From Brugia malayi (Eukaryota > Nematoda > Chromadorea > Rhabditida > Onchocercidae), in NCBI RefSeq assembly GCF_000002995.4, contig NW_025062478.1, forward strand, positions 12,644,001-12,708,000: DNA of 64,000 nt, read 5' to 3'. The notes beneath the pieces are model-generated. The model did no database searches. It worked only from the letters and a program-made list of their open reading frames with translations, and was not told where the DNA came from. Of the stretch, positions 51,777-63,526 are shown in pieces (the first letter of the stretch is position 1; each line of letters begins with the position of its first letter). A program made the translations under genes and the position numbers.

Positions 51777-52560
51777 TTTTTTTTCTTCTTAAATTTCTGA
51801 AATTTTTGAGGTGTAATCTGAAATTTGACTGATAATTTTGTTAATTTAAATTCTGAAAAAAGAAAACAATTATAATTTGCTGAAATTTCATTATTCTAGT
51901 GATCAAACAGCAGTTCAAGAACGAGCTACTATGCTAGGCGCAAGCATACTATTTCTAATTGTTGCTGTTCGACCGGAATATGGAATAATGCTGCAGAATA
52001 CATTGCATTAACTAAAGTGAAACTGTCGATGTTTCTGGAAATTTATAAATTCGTTAATAAAATATTAATTAAATAAATGACAGTACTTAATAGCGAAACT
52101 TAGTGCTATTCATTTACGCATACCAGTTATTTTGCATCATATTAATTATTGCACTACATTATTAGCAACTATCAGTCCTTCGTCATCCATTTTCTTTTCT
52201 ATTTCTTTAGCAATATCAGCTGATCGTAAAGATTGTCGGATCTATGCTTAAAGTAAAGAGCAAAAAAAAGTAGTAAAATTTATTTCGTCTTTTTCATTGA
52301 AATTTTTCCACTGAGTTATTTTTTATACTCAAATCTGAAGTAAACATCAGCAGTAATTTCACAAATTTTCTTCAGCTTTTTATAAGCTTTTGCGCCATGA
52401 TGTCAATCACTTCTTTTGCTGCGTTCTTTCTTTTAGGCTATAAACTCTTTAACATGTTAAAGAAACAATAAAATCTTTCACTTTTGCAAATTTAATTTTC
52501 ACTACATAGAAAATGAGACAATTTAATTTAATTAATTACGAGTAGGCGATTAACCAATTC
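51777..52560 (+). pseudogene. Duplicated last exon of scramblase-like gene
   Basis: Copy of 48,365-49,148, offset 3,413 bp. It contains the intact 112-bp terminal exon (51,900-52,011) with its acceptor ttattctag and stop, but no upstream exons. A second copy is at 56,762-57,545. It could only be translated if spliced to another transcript. Confidence 0.85.
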
Positions 52561-53155
52561 TGAAAAATATTCAAATTTACTCGACAGCTATTTATAACAA
52601 CATGACTGTTGCTCCATAATTAAGTAAAGAAGAAATTTCTTCAATTAAATGCTTTTCCAATGATATATATATATATCATTGGGAAAAAATATATATATAA
52701 TGAAATCTCAAAAATTTTCTCATTATACCAAAATATGAAAAAAGTTGACACTCTAAATGAAAAAGAACTGACTGAATGAAATTTGTGGAAGGGGTTTACA
52801 GAAGTCACCCGATCACTCCCGGTTGGAGAATTGTATGTATAAATGCTCAATGCAAGTAGGAATGGCAAACTACGTGTGCTAATAAGTTAAATACGTGTAA
52901 CAATATAGGTATAGTAATAATAGAGGAATATATAATAGTACGCATAATAACAATCATTGTTTAATTCTTTATATTGAATAGTTTGTTCTCAGTTGCTATA
53001 TTGAATTGTATGAAAATTTATGCGAAATACTTGTGATATTTTTTGCATAATTTTATTTCATTTCGCTTCAATTTTTCCACATTTTCAAATCTTTGCAAAA
53101 TTAGTCATATGGAAAACTGCATTGCTGCATCTCTTACAATTGGTACCTCTTAAAA
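52560..53155 (-). pseudogene. Headless ZNF upstream-region remnant
   Basis: A diverged relative of the ZNF upstream region (50,570-51,060), recognisable by ggcaaactacgtgtgctaat and cgcttcaatttttccacatt. No finger array is attached. It includes a perfect AT palindrome at 52,653-52,686 (ccaatgatatatatatatca core). Repeated at 57,545-58,140. Confidence 0.6.
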
Positions 53156-53700
53156 GACAAATCTTCCATTATCAATTACAGGCGCAATTCGTCGATTTAT
53201 AATGAAATTTTACAGGAAATTGAATAAGAATTCATTTTTCTATTAGGCAAGAGTAATATTTTTTGTTTGATATTGCATCCATATATATGTTTTGCTTCAG
53301 AAATGAATATTTGTTCATTTTTTGTGATAAAATGCTAAATAAATGACGGAACTTAGTGCTACTCATATGATTCTTTTACAGTATAGCATAATTTTGAATC
53401 GCATTATTACACTACAGTGGAGGTTTCTTATCTTTTTTCTGCATTGTAAGTTTCATAAACATTTGTAGCTCATATTGTTTGCATTAAAAAGCAGCTAAAT
53501 TCTAACGTTAAGACTTAAAATAAGCCAATACTAAAAATAAATACTTCCTTTGCCTTTTTTCTGAATGGTTAAAAATTCAACCTACTTTCGTTATGATATC
53601 AAGTTGACTGTTAACCACAGATAGGATTTTCTCATGAGGCAGCTTATGATGAACATCCTTCAGATCTTTTGCATTTATTTAAAAGCTCTGCAAATTCTTG
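53155..53700 (+). pseudogene. Second, older scramblase-gene fragment
   Basis: Diverged match to the end of exon 4 and intron 4 (47,995-48,230: attacagg, gaaattttacaggaaattga) and to the 3' flank (48,660 onward). The coding exon is lost. Repeated at 58,140-58,685. Confidence 0.6.
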
Positions 53701-53880
53701 GTCAGATATACTGCCGACGAAAGTCTGAAGTTTTCTGCGCCAGTGATTAGGGAATCAATTACAACTCCTGTTCTGACAGTATTGTTTAAAAATCTTCTGT
53801 CCAGTCGAAACTTTTATTGATTTTTGATCAATTATTCAGTCACTCAGCAAAAAAAAATATCAGAACTTAAGATAGTTTTA

Positions 53881-53937
53881 GTCCAAAAATCTTTATTGCA
53901 TACAGTAAAGTGGTAGGCCGATCTATTTATGTCATGA
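53881..53937 (-). pseudogene. Remnant of a ZNF last finger
   Basis: Matches the 3' coding end of the ZNF genes (tgcatacagt...gtggtag...ctatt-atgtcatga) with several substitutions and no open array. Repeated at about 58,866-58,922. Confidence 0.65.
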
Positions 53938-54476
53938 TTAAAAATTAGCTAATGCTTTATTCATTGATGGATTTATTGTAAGGTTAGATTATCAAATATT
54001 TTTATTGAGTGGAATTTTGAATGCAAATAGAACAACTGAAACAGAATTTCGAATGTAAATTAACAAATGAAATGAACGGATAAATTTTCGTTGCGACATG
54101 ATTCCTATGAAATGATATGTTGCGACTAAGAAGAATCTCTTCTATACCAAAAATTTATTTCCAACAATCGAGTGAGCACCTCAATTTAACAACAGCGATA
54201 TTAATTTGCAAGTTTTCATGCATAGCATGCAAGGTTACTTGCTTGTTATGTATGTACCGCAAGGAAATTAATTTATTCTAACAAAAAATAAAAAAGTGGA
54301 AAAGATATGACACAATATAGATATAAAACAAAAAGGCATGATGAAACAGACAGCGAAAGATACTAATTGATATATAAGAATAGGTGACACAGAATTGACT
54401 GATAAAAAATATAAATAATCAACAAAACAGAAACAGTAATGTGTATTTCTTCTATTTAAAGTATAAAGTGCAAGCA

Positions 54477-55474
54477 CTAATGCTTGAGCATGTGCGATTT
54501 CAAGCTCATTTTATTCGTGAAACTCTTACTGCATACAGTGCAGTGGTAGACAGGTCTATTCATGTCATGAGTTACCATGTGAGTCTGCAAATCCTGTTTT
54601 CGTGAGGAACATTTTCCGCATATCGGACAACTGTACGGCTTCTCACCGGTATGTGTCAACTTATGCATTTTCATATTACCGAACTGAGTGAAATTCTTTT
54701 TGCACATCGAACAACTGTAGGGCTTCTCACCGGTATGTGTCAACATATGCATTTTCATATTCCCGAACTGAGTGAAATTCCTTTTGCATATCGAACAACT
54801 GTACTGCTTTTTACCGGTATGAATCATCATATGTCTGTTCATATTCCCGAACTGAGTAAAATTCCTTTTGCATATCGAACAACTGTATGGCTTCGTACCG
54901 GTATGAGTCATCATATGTTTTTTCATACTCCCATACTGAGTGAAATTCTCTTTGCATATCGAACAACTATACGACTTCTTGATAGTATGCGTCCTCATAT
55001 GTATTTTCATATTCCCGAACTGAGTGAAATCTTTTTTGCATATCGAACAACTGTACGGCTTCTTACCGGTGTGAATCATCATATGGTTTTTTATGTTTAC
55101 CACTTCCTTCTGACATACATTACAGCGTTGTTTCTTTCTTGTGCTTTCTTTTTGCTTTGATAATTCCATTACTTCCATCATTGTTTCGATTGGAAGGAGC
55201 TGTTCAAGCAGTTTTATTCGTCCATCACTTTCTGTCTCCACTGATAATCCTTGGGATTCGCTCCCTTCCTTTTTTATTTTCGATATTGATAAATCCAACG
55301 ATTCTGTTTGATCCGTTTGCGCTACCTTAAATTAATATGCAATTATCAATCTAACACTGTGCAAAATTTTAAATCTCCAAGGTATTACAGCGTTATGTAG
55401 TTTTTAAGTGGACTTACGGTAGTTTGAATATTGCTCAATTGGAGGAAGAAGAAGAAAAAATAGATCGAATACAT
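54477..55474 (-). CDS. C2H2 zinc-finger protein ZNF-b
   Basis: Exons 55,474-55,418 and 55,325-54,477, 301 residues. It has the SLDLS motif, the TRKKQR basic patch, the shortened first C2H2-like motif and seven canonical fingers with helices QFGNMKI, QYGSMKK, QFGNMNR, QFGNMKM, QFGNMKM, RKQDLQT and NKMSLKS. Linkers vary (TGKKP, TIKKS, TGTKP, TGKKQ, TGEKP), and one second His-region reads HKLTH. Its C-terminal cassette and 3' flank are of the ZNF-1 type. ZNF-d encodes the same protein in inverted orientation. Confidence 0.85.
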
Positions 55475-56044
55475 GTCAATGATAATAATTTCTGTCCAAT
55501 TCTAAAAAGTAATCAATTTTACTGGCTGCTGTTTGACAAAAGTGCAAGGGAGAAATTTGTCCAATTAAATGCTTTTTAAAATATATTCCATTATTTACAA
55601 ATTTATCATCGAACCCCAAAATTCTTCTTATAACTCAAAACTCTAAAAAAAGGTAACATCTTTTATTAAAATAAATGAATGAAAATTGTGGAAAAGAGTT
55701 TGACAAAGGCCATCCAATCACTTCTGTTAGATACTGTTGGATGATTGTATCTATAGCATTTGCTTATTCAAATGGGAGTGGTAAACTACGTGTATTGATA
55801 AGTTATAACGTCCATGTATAACAATATAGATATACTAATAATAATAGAATATAAAATATTACGCATGTTTAATACAATAGCAATCACTGTTTAATCTTCT
55901 ACATTGAATAATTTCATTTTAGTTGCTACATACATTGTTGGAAATAATTTATGCAAAACAGTTGTCATTTTTTTTTTACAATTTTATTTTATTTCGCTTC
56001 AATTTCTCCACATTTTCAAATCTATGGAATATTAGCGAAGTTGG

Positions 56045-56510
56045 ATAACTACATTGCTACGTCTTTTGTAGTTGGAATGGAGAAAATTGAAGATGTTAAG
56101 GAAGAACTTACACAAATGAGAAAGGCTTGTTAAACAAATGTAAGTGAAGTAACCTTCGAGCATATTCCAATCAGATCGAACCGGTTCACAAAGCGGAGGC
56201 ATCTACGGATTTTTTATTTTTATTAAATTCTAGAGAATTATTTACAATCAGTTTAATTTGATAAATATGCATAAATTATATCTTGTCACCATCCTTGTTT
56301 ATAGGAAAAAAATTGAAGCCTGTCCTTTCTGTCCTACCTAAGTTTTACGGTTAGGAATTATAAATAGTTCCAGTTCGAGCTTTGTTGTGGTCATAGATAC
56401 ATAATCATAAGTAGTTACATAGCCACAGATGGCGAACCGATACCTTCTAGTTCAATATTTTAAGTGTTGCCAACCATACACTGATTAACAGTTATTGGAC
56501 GGAACCAGTG
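56045..56510. pseudogene. Sphingosine kinase fragments, unit 2
   Basis: Second copies of the inverted exon 9 fragment (56,045-56,202, minus) and the last-exon fragment (56,356-56,510, plus), matching unit 1 almost base for base. Confidence 0.85.
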
Positions 56511-56761
56511 TTTTTCATTATTGATTACTGCAAATAAATGATAAAACTTTACCACCTCTTTTTATTCTTTTTCAGTTTCACAATGCTTGGAATTTGAAAG
56601 ATTAATAAATATTAGAAATCATCATTGGTACTTATTTGACAGCTACTTTCATCATATGATGTTGTGCACAATGACTGTAAGAAAATTTAATAAGCCTAGT
56701 TTAGCAAATTTAAAAAATAAGTTAATAATGAAGTGTAAGCAAAAGATTCGAAGGATTTAAA

Positions 56762-58685
56762 TTTTTTTTCTTCTTAAATTTCTGAAATTTTTGAGGTGTA
56801 ATCTGAAATTTGACTGATAATTTTGTTAATTTAAATTCTGAAAAAAGAAAACAATTATAATTTGCTGAAATTTCATTATTCTAGTGATCAAACAGCAGTT
56901 CAAGAACGAGCTACTATGCTAGGCGCAAGCATACTATTTCTAATTGTTGCTGTTCGACCGGAATATGGAATAATGCTGCAGAATACATTGCATTAACTAA
57001 AGTGAAACTGTCGATGTTTCTGGAAATTTATAAATTCGTTAATAAAATATTAATTAAATAAATGACAGTACTTAATAGCGAAACTTAGTGCTATTCATTT
57101 ACGCATACCAGTTATTTTGCATCATATTAATTATTGCACTACATTATTAGCAACTATCAGTCCTTCGTCATCCATTTTCTTTTCTATTTCTTTAGCAATA
57201 TCAGCTGATCGTAAAGATTGTCGGATCTATGCTTAAAGTAAAGAGCAAAAAAAAGTAGTAAAATTTATTTCGTCTTTTTCATTGAAATTTTTCCACTGAG
57301 TTATTTTTTATACTCAAATCTGAAGTAAACATCAGCAGTAATTTCACAAATTTTCTTCAGCTTTTTATAAGCTTTTGCGCCATGATGTCAATCACTTCTT
57401 TTGCTGCGTTCTTTCTTTTAGGCTATAAACTCTTTAACATGTTAAAGAAACAATAAAATCTTTCACTTTTGCAAATTTAATTTTCACTACATAGAAAATG
57501 AGACAATTTAATTTAATTAATTACGAGTAGGCGATTAACCAATTCTGAAAAATATTCAAATTTACTCGACAGCTATTTATAACAACATGACTGTTGCTCC
57601 ATAATTAAGTAAAGAAGAAATTTCTTCAATTAAATGCTTTTCCAATGATATATATATATATCATTGGGAAAAAATATATATATAATGAAATCTCAAAAAT
57701 TTTCTCATTATACCAAAATATGAAAAAAGTTGACACTCTAAATGAAAAAGAACTGACTGAATGAAATTTGTGGAAGGGGTTTACAGAAGTCACCCGATCA
57801 CTCCCGGTTGGAGAATTGTATGTATAAATGCTCAATGCAAGTAGGAATGGCAAACTACGTGTGCTAATAAGTTAAATACGTGTAACAATATAGGTATAGT
57901 AATAATAGAGGAATATATAATAGTACGCATAATAACAATCATTGTTTAATTCTTTATATTGAATAGTTTGTTCTCAGTTGCTATATTGAATTGTATGAAA
58001 ATTTATGCGAAATACTTGTGATATTTTTTGCATAATTTTATTTCATTTCGCTTCAATTTTTCCACATTTTCAAATCTTTGCAAAATTAGTCATATGGAAA
58101 ACTGCATTGCTGCATCTCTTACAATTGGTACCTCTTAAAAGACAAATCTTCCATTATCAATTACAGGCGCAATTCGTCGATTTATAATGAAATTTTACAG
58201 GAAATTGAATAAGAATTCATTTTTCTATTAGGCAAGAGTAATATTTTTTGTTTGATATTGCATCCATATATATGTTTTGCTTCAGAAATGAATATTTGTT
58301 CATTTTTTGTGATAAAATGCTAAATAAATGACGGAACTTAGTGCTACTCATATGATTCTTTTACAGTATAGCATAATTTTGAATCGCATTATTACACTAC
58401 AGTGGAGGTTTCTTATCTTTTTTCTGCATTGTAAGTTTCATAAACATTTGTAGCTCATATTGTTTGCATTAAAAAGCAGCTAAATTCTAACGTTAAGACT
58501 TAAAATAAGCCAATACTAAAAATAAATACTTCCTTTGCCTTTTTTCTGAATGGTTAAAAATTCAACCTACTTTCGTTATGATATCAAGTTGACTGTTAAC
58601 CACAGATAGGATTTTCTCATGAGGCAGCTTATGATGAACATCCTTCAGATCTTTTGCATTTATTTAAAAGCTCTGCAAATTCTTG
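56762..58685 (+). pseudogene. Scramblase-gene fragments, unit 2
   Basis: Second copies: terminal exon with 3' flank (56,762-57,545, exon 56,885-56,996) and the older diverged fragment (58,140-58,685). The headless ZNF upstream remnant and AT palindrome (57,638-57,671) lie between them. Confidence 0.8.
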
Positions 58686-59461
58686 GTCAGATATACTGCC
58701 GACGAAAGTCTGAAGTTTTCTGCGCCAGTGATTAGGGAATCAATTACAACTCCTGTTCTGACAGTATTGTTTAAAAATCTTCTGTCCAGTCGAAACTTTT
58801 ATTGATTTTTGATCAATTATTCAGTCACTCAGCAAAAAAAAATATCAGAACTTAAGATAGTTTTAGTCCAAAAATCTTTATTGCATACAGTAAAGTGGTA
58901 GGCCGATCTATTTATGTCATGATTAAAAATTAGCTAATGCTTTATTCATTGATGGATTTATTGTAAGGTTAGATTATCAAATATTTTTATTGAGTGGAAT
59001 TTTGAATGCAAATAGAACAACTGAAACAGAATTTCGAATGTAAATTAACAAATGAAATGAACGGATAAATTTTCGTTGCGACATGATTCCTATGAAATGA
59101 TATGTTGCGACTAAGAAGAATCTCTTCTATACCAAAAATTTATTTCCAACAATCGAGTGAGCACCTCAATTTAACAACAGCGATATTAATTTGCAAGTTT
59201 TCATGCATAGCATGCAAGGTTACTTGCTTGTTATGTATGTACCGCAAGGAAATTAATTTATTCTAACAAAAAATAAAAAAGTGGAAAAGATATGACACAA
59301 TATAGATATAAAACAAAAAGGCATGATGAAACAGACAGCGAAAGATACTAATTGATATATAAGAATAGGTGACACAGAATTGACTGATAAAAAATATAAA
59401 TAATCAACAAAACAGAAACAGTAATGTGTATTTCTTCTATTTAAAGTATAAAGTGCAAGCA

Positions 59462-60627
59462 CTAATGCTTGAGCATGTGCGATTTCAAGCTCATTTTATT
59501 CGTGAAACTCTTACTGCATACAGTGCAGTGGTAGACAGGTCTATTCATGTCATGAGTTACCATGTGAGTCTGCAAATCCTGTTTTCGTGAGGAACATTTT
59601 CCGCATATCGGACAACTGTACGGCTTCTCACCGGTATGAGTCATCATATGTTCTTTCATATGTACAGGCTGAATAAAATTTTTTTTGCATATCGGACAAC
59701 TGTACGGCTTCTCACCGGTATGAGTCATCATATGTTCTTTCATATGTACAAACTGAATAAAATTTTTTTTGCATATCGGACAACTGTACGGCTTCTCACC
59801 GGTATGTGTCAACTTATGCATTTTCATATTACCGAACTGAGTGAAATTCTTTTTGCACATCGAACAACTGTAGGGCTTCTCACCGGTATGTGTCAACATA
59901 TGCATTTTCATATTCCCGAACTGAGTGAAATTCCTTTTGCATATCGAACAACTGTACTGCTTTTTACCGGTATGAATCATCATATGTCTGTTCATATTCC
60001 CGAACTGAGTAAAATTCCTTTTGCATATCGAACAACTGTATGGCTTCGTACCGGTATGAGTCATCATATGTTTTTTCATACTCCCATACTGAGTGAAATT
60101 CTCTTTGCATATCGAACAACTATACGACTTCTTGATAGTATGCGTCCTCATATGTATTTTCATATTCCCGAACTGAGTGAAATCTTTTTTGCATATCGAA
60201 CAACTGTACGGCTTCTTACCGGTGTGAATCATCATATGGTCTTTTATGTTTACCACTTCCTTCTGACATACATTACAGCGTTGTTTCTTTCTTGTGCTTT
60301 CTTTTTGCTTTGATAATTCCATTACTTCCATGAGTGTTTCGATTGGAAGGAGCCGTTCAAGCAGTTTTATTCGTCCATCACTTTCTGTCTCCACTGATAA
60401 TCCTTGGGATTCGCTCCCTTCCTTTTTTATTTTCGATATTGATAAATCCAACAATTCTGTTTGATCCGTTTGCGCTACCTTAAATTAATATGCAATTATC
60501 AAACTAACACTGTGCAAAATTTTAAATCTCCAAGGTATTACAGCGTTATGTAGTTTTTAAGTGGACTTACGGTAGTTTGAATATTGCTCAATTGGAGGAA
60601 GAAGAAGAAAAAATAGATCGAATACAT
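59462..60627 (-). CDS. C2H2 zinc-finger protein ZNF-c
   Basis: Exons 60,627-60,571 and 60,478-59,462, 357 residues. This is the longest array, with nine canonical fingers. It equals ZNF-b except for two extra tandem fingers (CPICKKNFIQFVHMKEH and CPICKKNFIQPVHMKEH, differing by one residue) inserted before the CPICGKCSS finger, and a motif reading LLDLS. The extra fingers resemble the QFVHMKE finger of ZNF-2 in the left cluster. The gene is divergent to ZNF-d; their start codons are about 1.9 kb apart. Confidence 0.85.
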
Positions 60628-61226
60628 GTCAATGATAATAATTTCTGTCCAATTCTAAAAAGTAATCAATTTTACTGGCTGCTGTTTGACAAAAGTGCAA
60701 GGGAGAAATTTGTCCAATTAAATGCTTTTTAAAATATATTCCATTATTTACAAATTTATCATCGAACCCCAAAATTCTTCTTATAACTCAAAACTCTAAA
60801 AAAAGGTAACATCTTTTATTAAAATAAATGAATGAAAATTGTGGAAAAGAGTTTGACAAAGGCCATCCAATCACTTCTGTTAGATACTGTTGGATGATTG
60901 TATCTATAGCATTTGCTTATTCAAATGGGAGTGGTAAACTACGTGTATTGATAAGTTATAACGTCCATGTATAACAATATAGATATACTAATAATAATAG
61001 AATATAAAATATTACGCATGTTTAATACAATAGCAATCACTGTTTAATCTTCTACATTGAATAATTTCATTTTAGTTGCTACATACATTGTTGGAAATAA
61101 TTTATGCAAAACAGTTGTCATTTTTTTTTTACAATTTTATTTTATTTCGCTTCAATTACTCCACATTTTCAAATCTATGGAATATTAGCGAAGCTGGATA
61201 ACTACATTGCTGCGTCTTTTGTAGTT
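60261..61226. repeat. Palindrome arm A (ZNF 5' region)
   Basis: This pairs with 61,930-62,895 in reverse complement (positions sum to 123,156), with rare mismatches. Each arm carries the ZNF N-terminal exon, intron and upstream region. The 703-bp spacer holds the kinase fragments in inverted order. Confidence 0.8.
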
Positions 61227-61492
61227 GATAATATTGATTTCAACAAATCCTCCGAATCTTTTGCTTACACTTCATTATTAACTTATTTTTTAAATTTGCT
61301 AAACTAGGCTTATTAAATTTTCTTACAGTCATTGTGCACAACATCATATGATGAAAGTAGCTGTCAAATAAGTACCAATGATGATTTCTAATATTTATTA
61401 ATCTTTCAAATTCCAAGCATTGTGAAACTGAAAAAGAATAAAAAGAGGTGGTAAAGTTTTATCATTTATTTGCAGTAATCAATAATGAAAAA

Positions 61493-61958
61493 CACTGGTT
61501 CCGTCCAATAACTGTTAATCAGTGTATGGTTGGCAACACTTAAAATATTGAACTAGAAGGTATCGGTTCGCCATCTGTGGCTATGTAACTACTTATGATT
61601 ATGTATCTATGACCACAACAAAGCTCGAACTGGAACTATTTATAATTCCTAACCGTAAAACTTAGGTAGGACAGAAAGGACAGGCTTCAATTTTTTTCTT
61701 ATAAACAAGGATGGTGACAAGATATAATTTATGCATATTTATCAAATTAAACTGATTGTAAATAATTCTCTAGAATTTAATAAAAATAAAAAATCCGTAG
61801 ATGCCTCCGCTTTGTGAACCGGTTCGATCTGATTGGAATGTGCTCGAAGGTTACTTCACTTACATTTGTTTAACAAGCCTTTCTCATTTGTGTAAGTTCT
61901 TCCTTAACATCTTCAATTTTCTCCATTCCAACTACAAAAGACGTAGCAATGTAGTTAT
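61493..61958. pseudogene. Sphingosine kinase fragments, inverted unit
   Basis: Last-exon fragment (61,493-61,647, minus) and exon 9 fragment (61,801-61,958, plus), copies of those at 56.0-56.5 kb in reverse order. Confidence 0.85.
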
Positions 61959-62528
61959 CCAACTTCGCTAATATTCCATAGATTTGAAAATGTGGAGAAA
62001 TTGAAGCGAAATAAAATAAAATTGTAAAAAAAAAATGACAACTGTTTTGCATAAATTATTTCCAACAATGTATGTAGCAACTAAAATGAAATTATTCAAT
62101 GTAGAAGATTAAACAGTGATTGCTATTGTATTAAACATGCGTAATATTTTATATTCTATTATTATTAGTATATCTATATTGTTATACATGGACGTTATAA
62201 CTTATCAATACACGTAGTTTACCACTCCCATTTGAATAAGCAAATGCTATAGATACAATCATCCAACAGTATCTAACAGAAGTGATTGGATGGCCTTTGT
62301 CAAACTCTTTTCCACAATTTTCATTCATTTATTTTAATAAAAGATGTTACCTTTTTTTAGAGTTTTGAGTTATAAGAAGAATTTTGGGGTTCGATGATAA
62401 ATTTGTAAATAATGGAATATATTTTAAAAAGCATTTAATTGGACAAATTTCTCCCTTGCACTTTTGTCAAACAGCAGCCAGTAAAATTGATTACTTTTTA
62501 GAATTGGACAGAAATTATTATCATTGAC

Positions 62529-63526
62529 ATGTATTCGATCTATTTTTTCTTCTTCTTCCTCCAATTGAGCAATATTCAAACTACCGTAAGTCCACTTAAA
62601 AACTACATAACGCTGTAATACCTTGGAGATTTAAAATTTTGCACAGTGTTAGATTGATAATTGCATATTAATTTAAGGTAGCGCAAACGGATCAAACAGA
62701 ATCGTTGGATTTATCAATATCGAAAATAAAAAAGGAAGGGAGCGAATCCCAAGGATTATCAGTGGAGACAGAAAGTGATGGACGAATAAAACTGCTTGAA
62801 CAGCTCCTTCCAATCGAAACAATGATGGAAGTAATGGAATTATCAAAGCAAAAAGAAAGCACAAGAAAGAAACAACGCTGTAATGTATGTCAGAAGGAAG
62901 TGGTAAACATAAAAAACCATATGATGATTCACACCGGTAAGAAGCCGTACAGTTGTTCGATATGCAAAAAAGATTTCACTCAGTTCGGGAATATGAAAAT
63001 ACATATGAGGACGCATACTATCAAGAAGTCGTATAGTTGTTCGATATGCAAAGAGAATTTCACTCAGTATGGGAGTATGAAAAAACATATGATGACTCAT
63101 ACCGGTACGAAGCCATACAGTTGTTCGATATGCAAAAGGAATTTTACTCAGTTCGGGAATATGAACAGACATATGATGATTCATACCGGTAAAAAGCAGT
63201 ACAGTTGTTCGATATGCAAAAGGAATTTCACTCAGTTCGGGAATATGAAAATGCATATGTTGACACATACCGGTGAGAAGCCCTACAGTTGTTCGATGTG
63301 CAAAAAGAATTTCACTCAGTTCGGTAATATGAAAATGCATAAGTTGACACATACCGGTGAGAAGCCGTACAGTTGTCCGATATGCGGAAAATGTTCCTCA
63401 CGAAAACAGGATTTGCAGACTCACATGGTAACTCATGACATGAATAGACCTGTCTACCACTGCACTGTATGCAGTAAGAGTTTCACGAATAAAATGAGCT
63501 TGAAATCGCACATGCTCAAGCATTAG
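62529..63526 (+). CDS. C2H2 zinc-finger protein ZNF-d
   Basis: Exons 62,529-62,585 and 62,678-63,526, 301 residues. As far as I can read, the protein is the same as ZNF-b: SLDLS motif, seven canonical fingers and ZNF-1-type C-terminal cassette. It lies on the inverted copy and is transcribed away from ZNF-c, so the two may share a duplicated promoter region. The poly-A signal AATAAA lies at about 63,724. Confidence 0.85.

Larger units (their letters stand above)
50121..55105 (-). repeat. Right tandem unit 1 (4,985 bp)
   Basis: It runs from the ZNF-a N-terminal coding part through its upstream region, kinase fragments, scramblase-gene fragments, a ZNF remnant and the 3' flank and finger array of ZNF-b. 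The same order repeats exactly 4,985 bp downstream; scattered single-base differences are rare. Confidence 0.85.
55106..60260 (-). repeat. Right tandem unit 2 (5,153 bp)
   Basis: Same content as unit 1 plus 168 bp, exactly two extra 84-bp finger units in ZNF-c. It contains the second copies of the kinase fragments (56,045-56,202; 56,356-56,510), the scramblase-gene fragments (56,762-57,545; 58,140-58,685), the headless ZNF region and the ZNF remnant. Confidence 0.85.

Noticed and set aside
59636..60313. Long antisense open frames (up to 225 codons) opposite the ZNF arrays (also 49,672-50,175, 54,651-55,160 and 62,843-63,352)
   Set aside because: They are periodic mirror frames forced by the 84-bp finger unit, lack their own gene features, and change with finger number.
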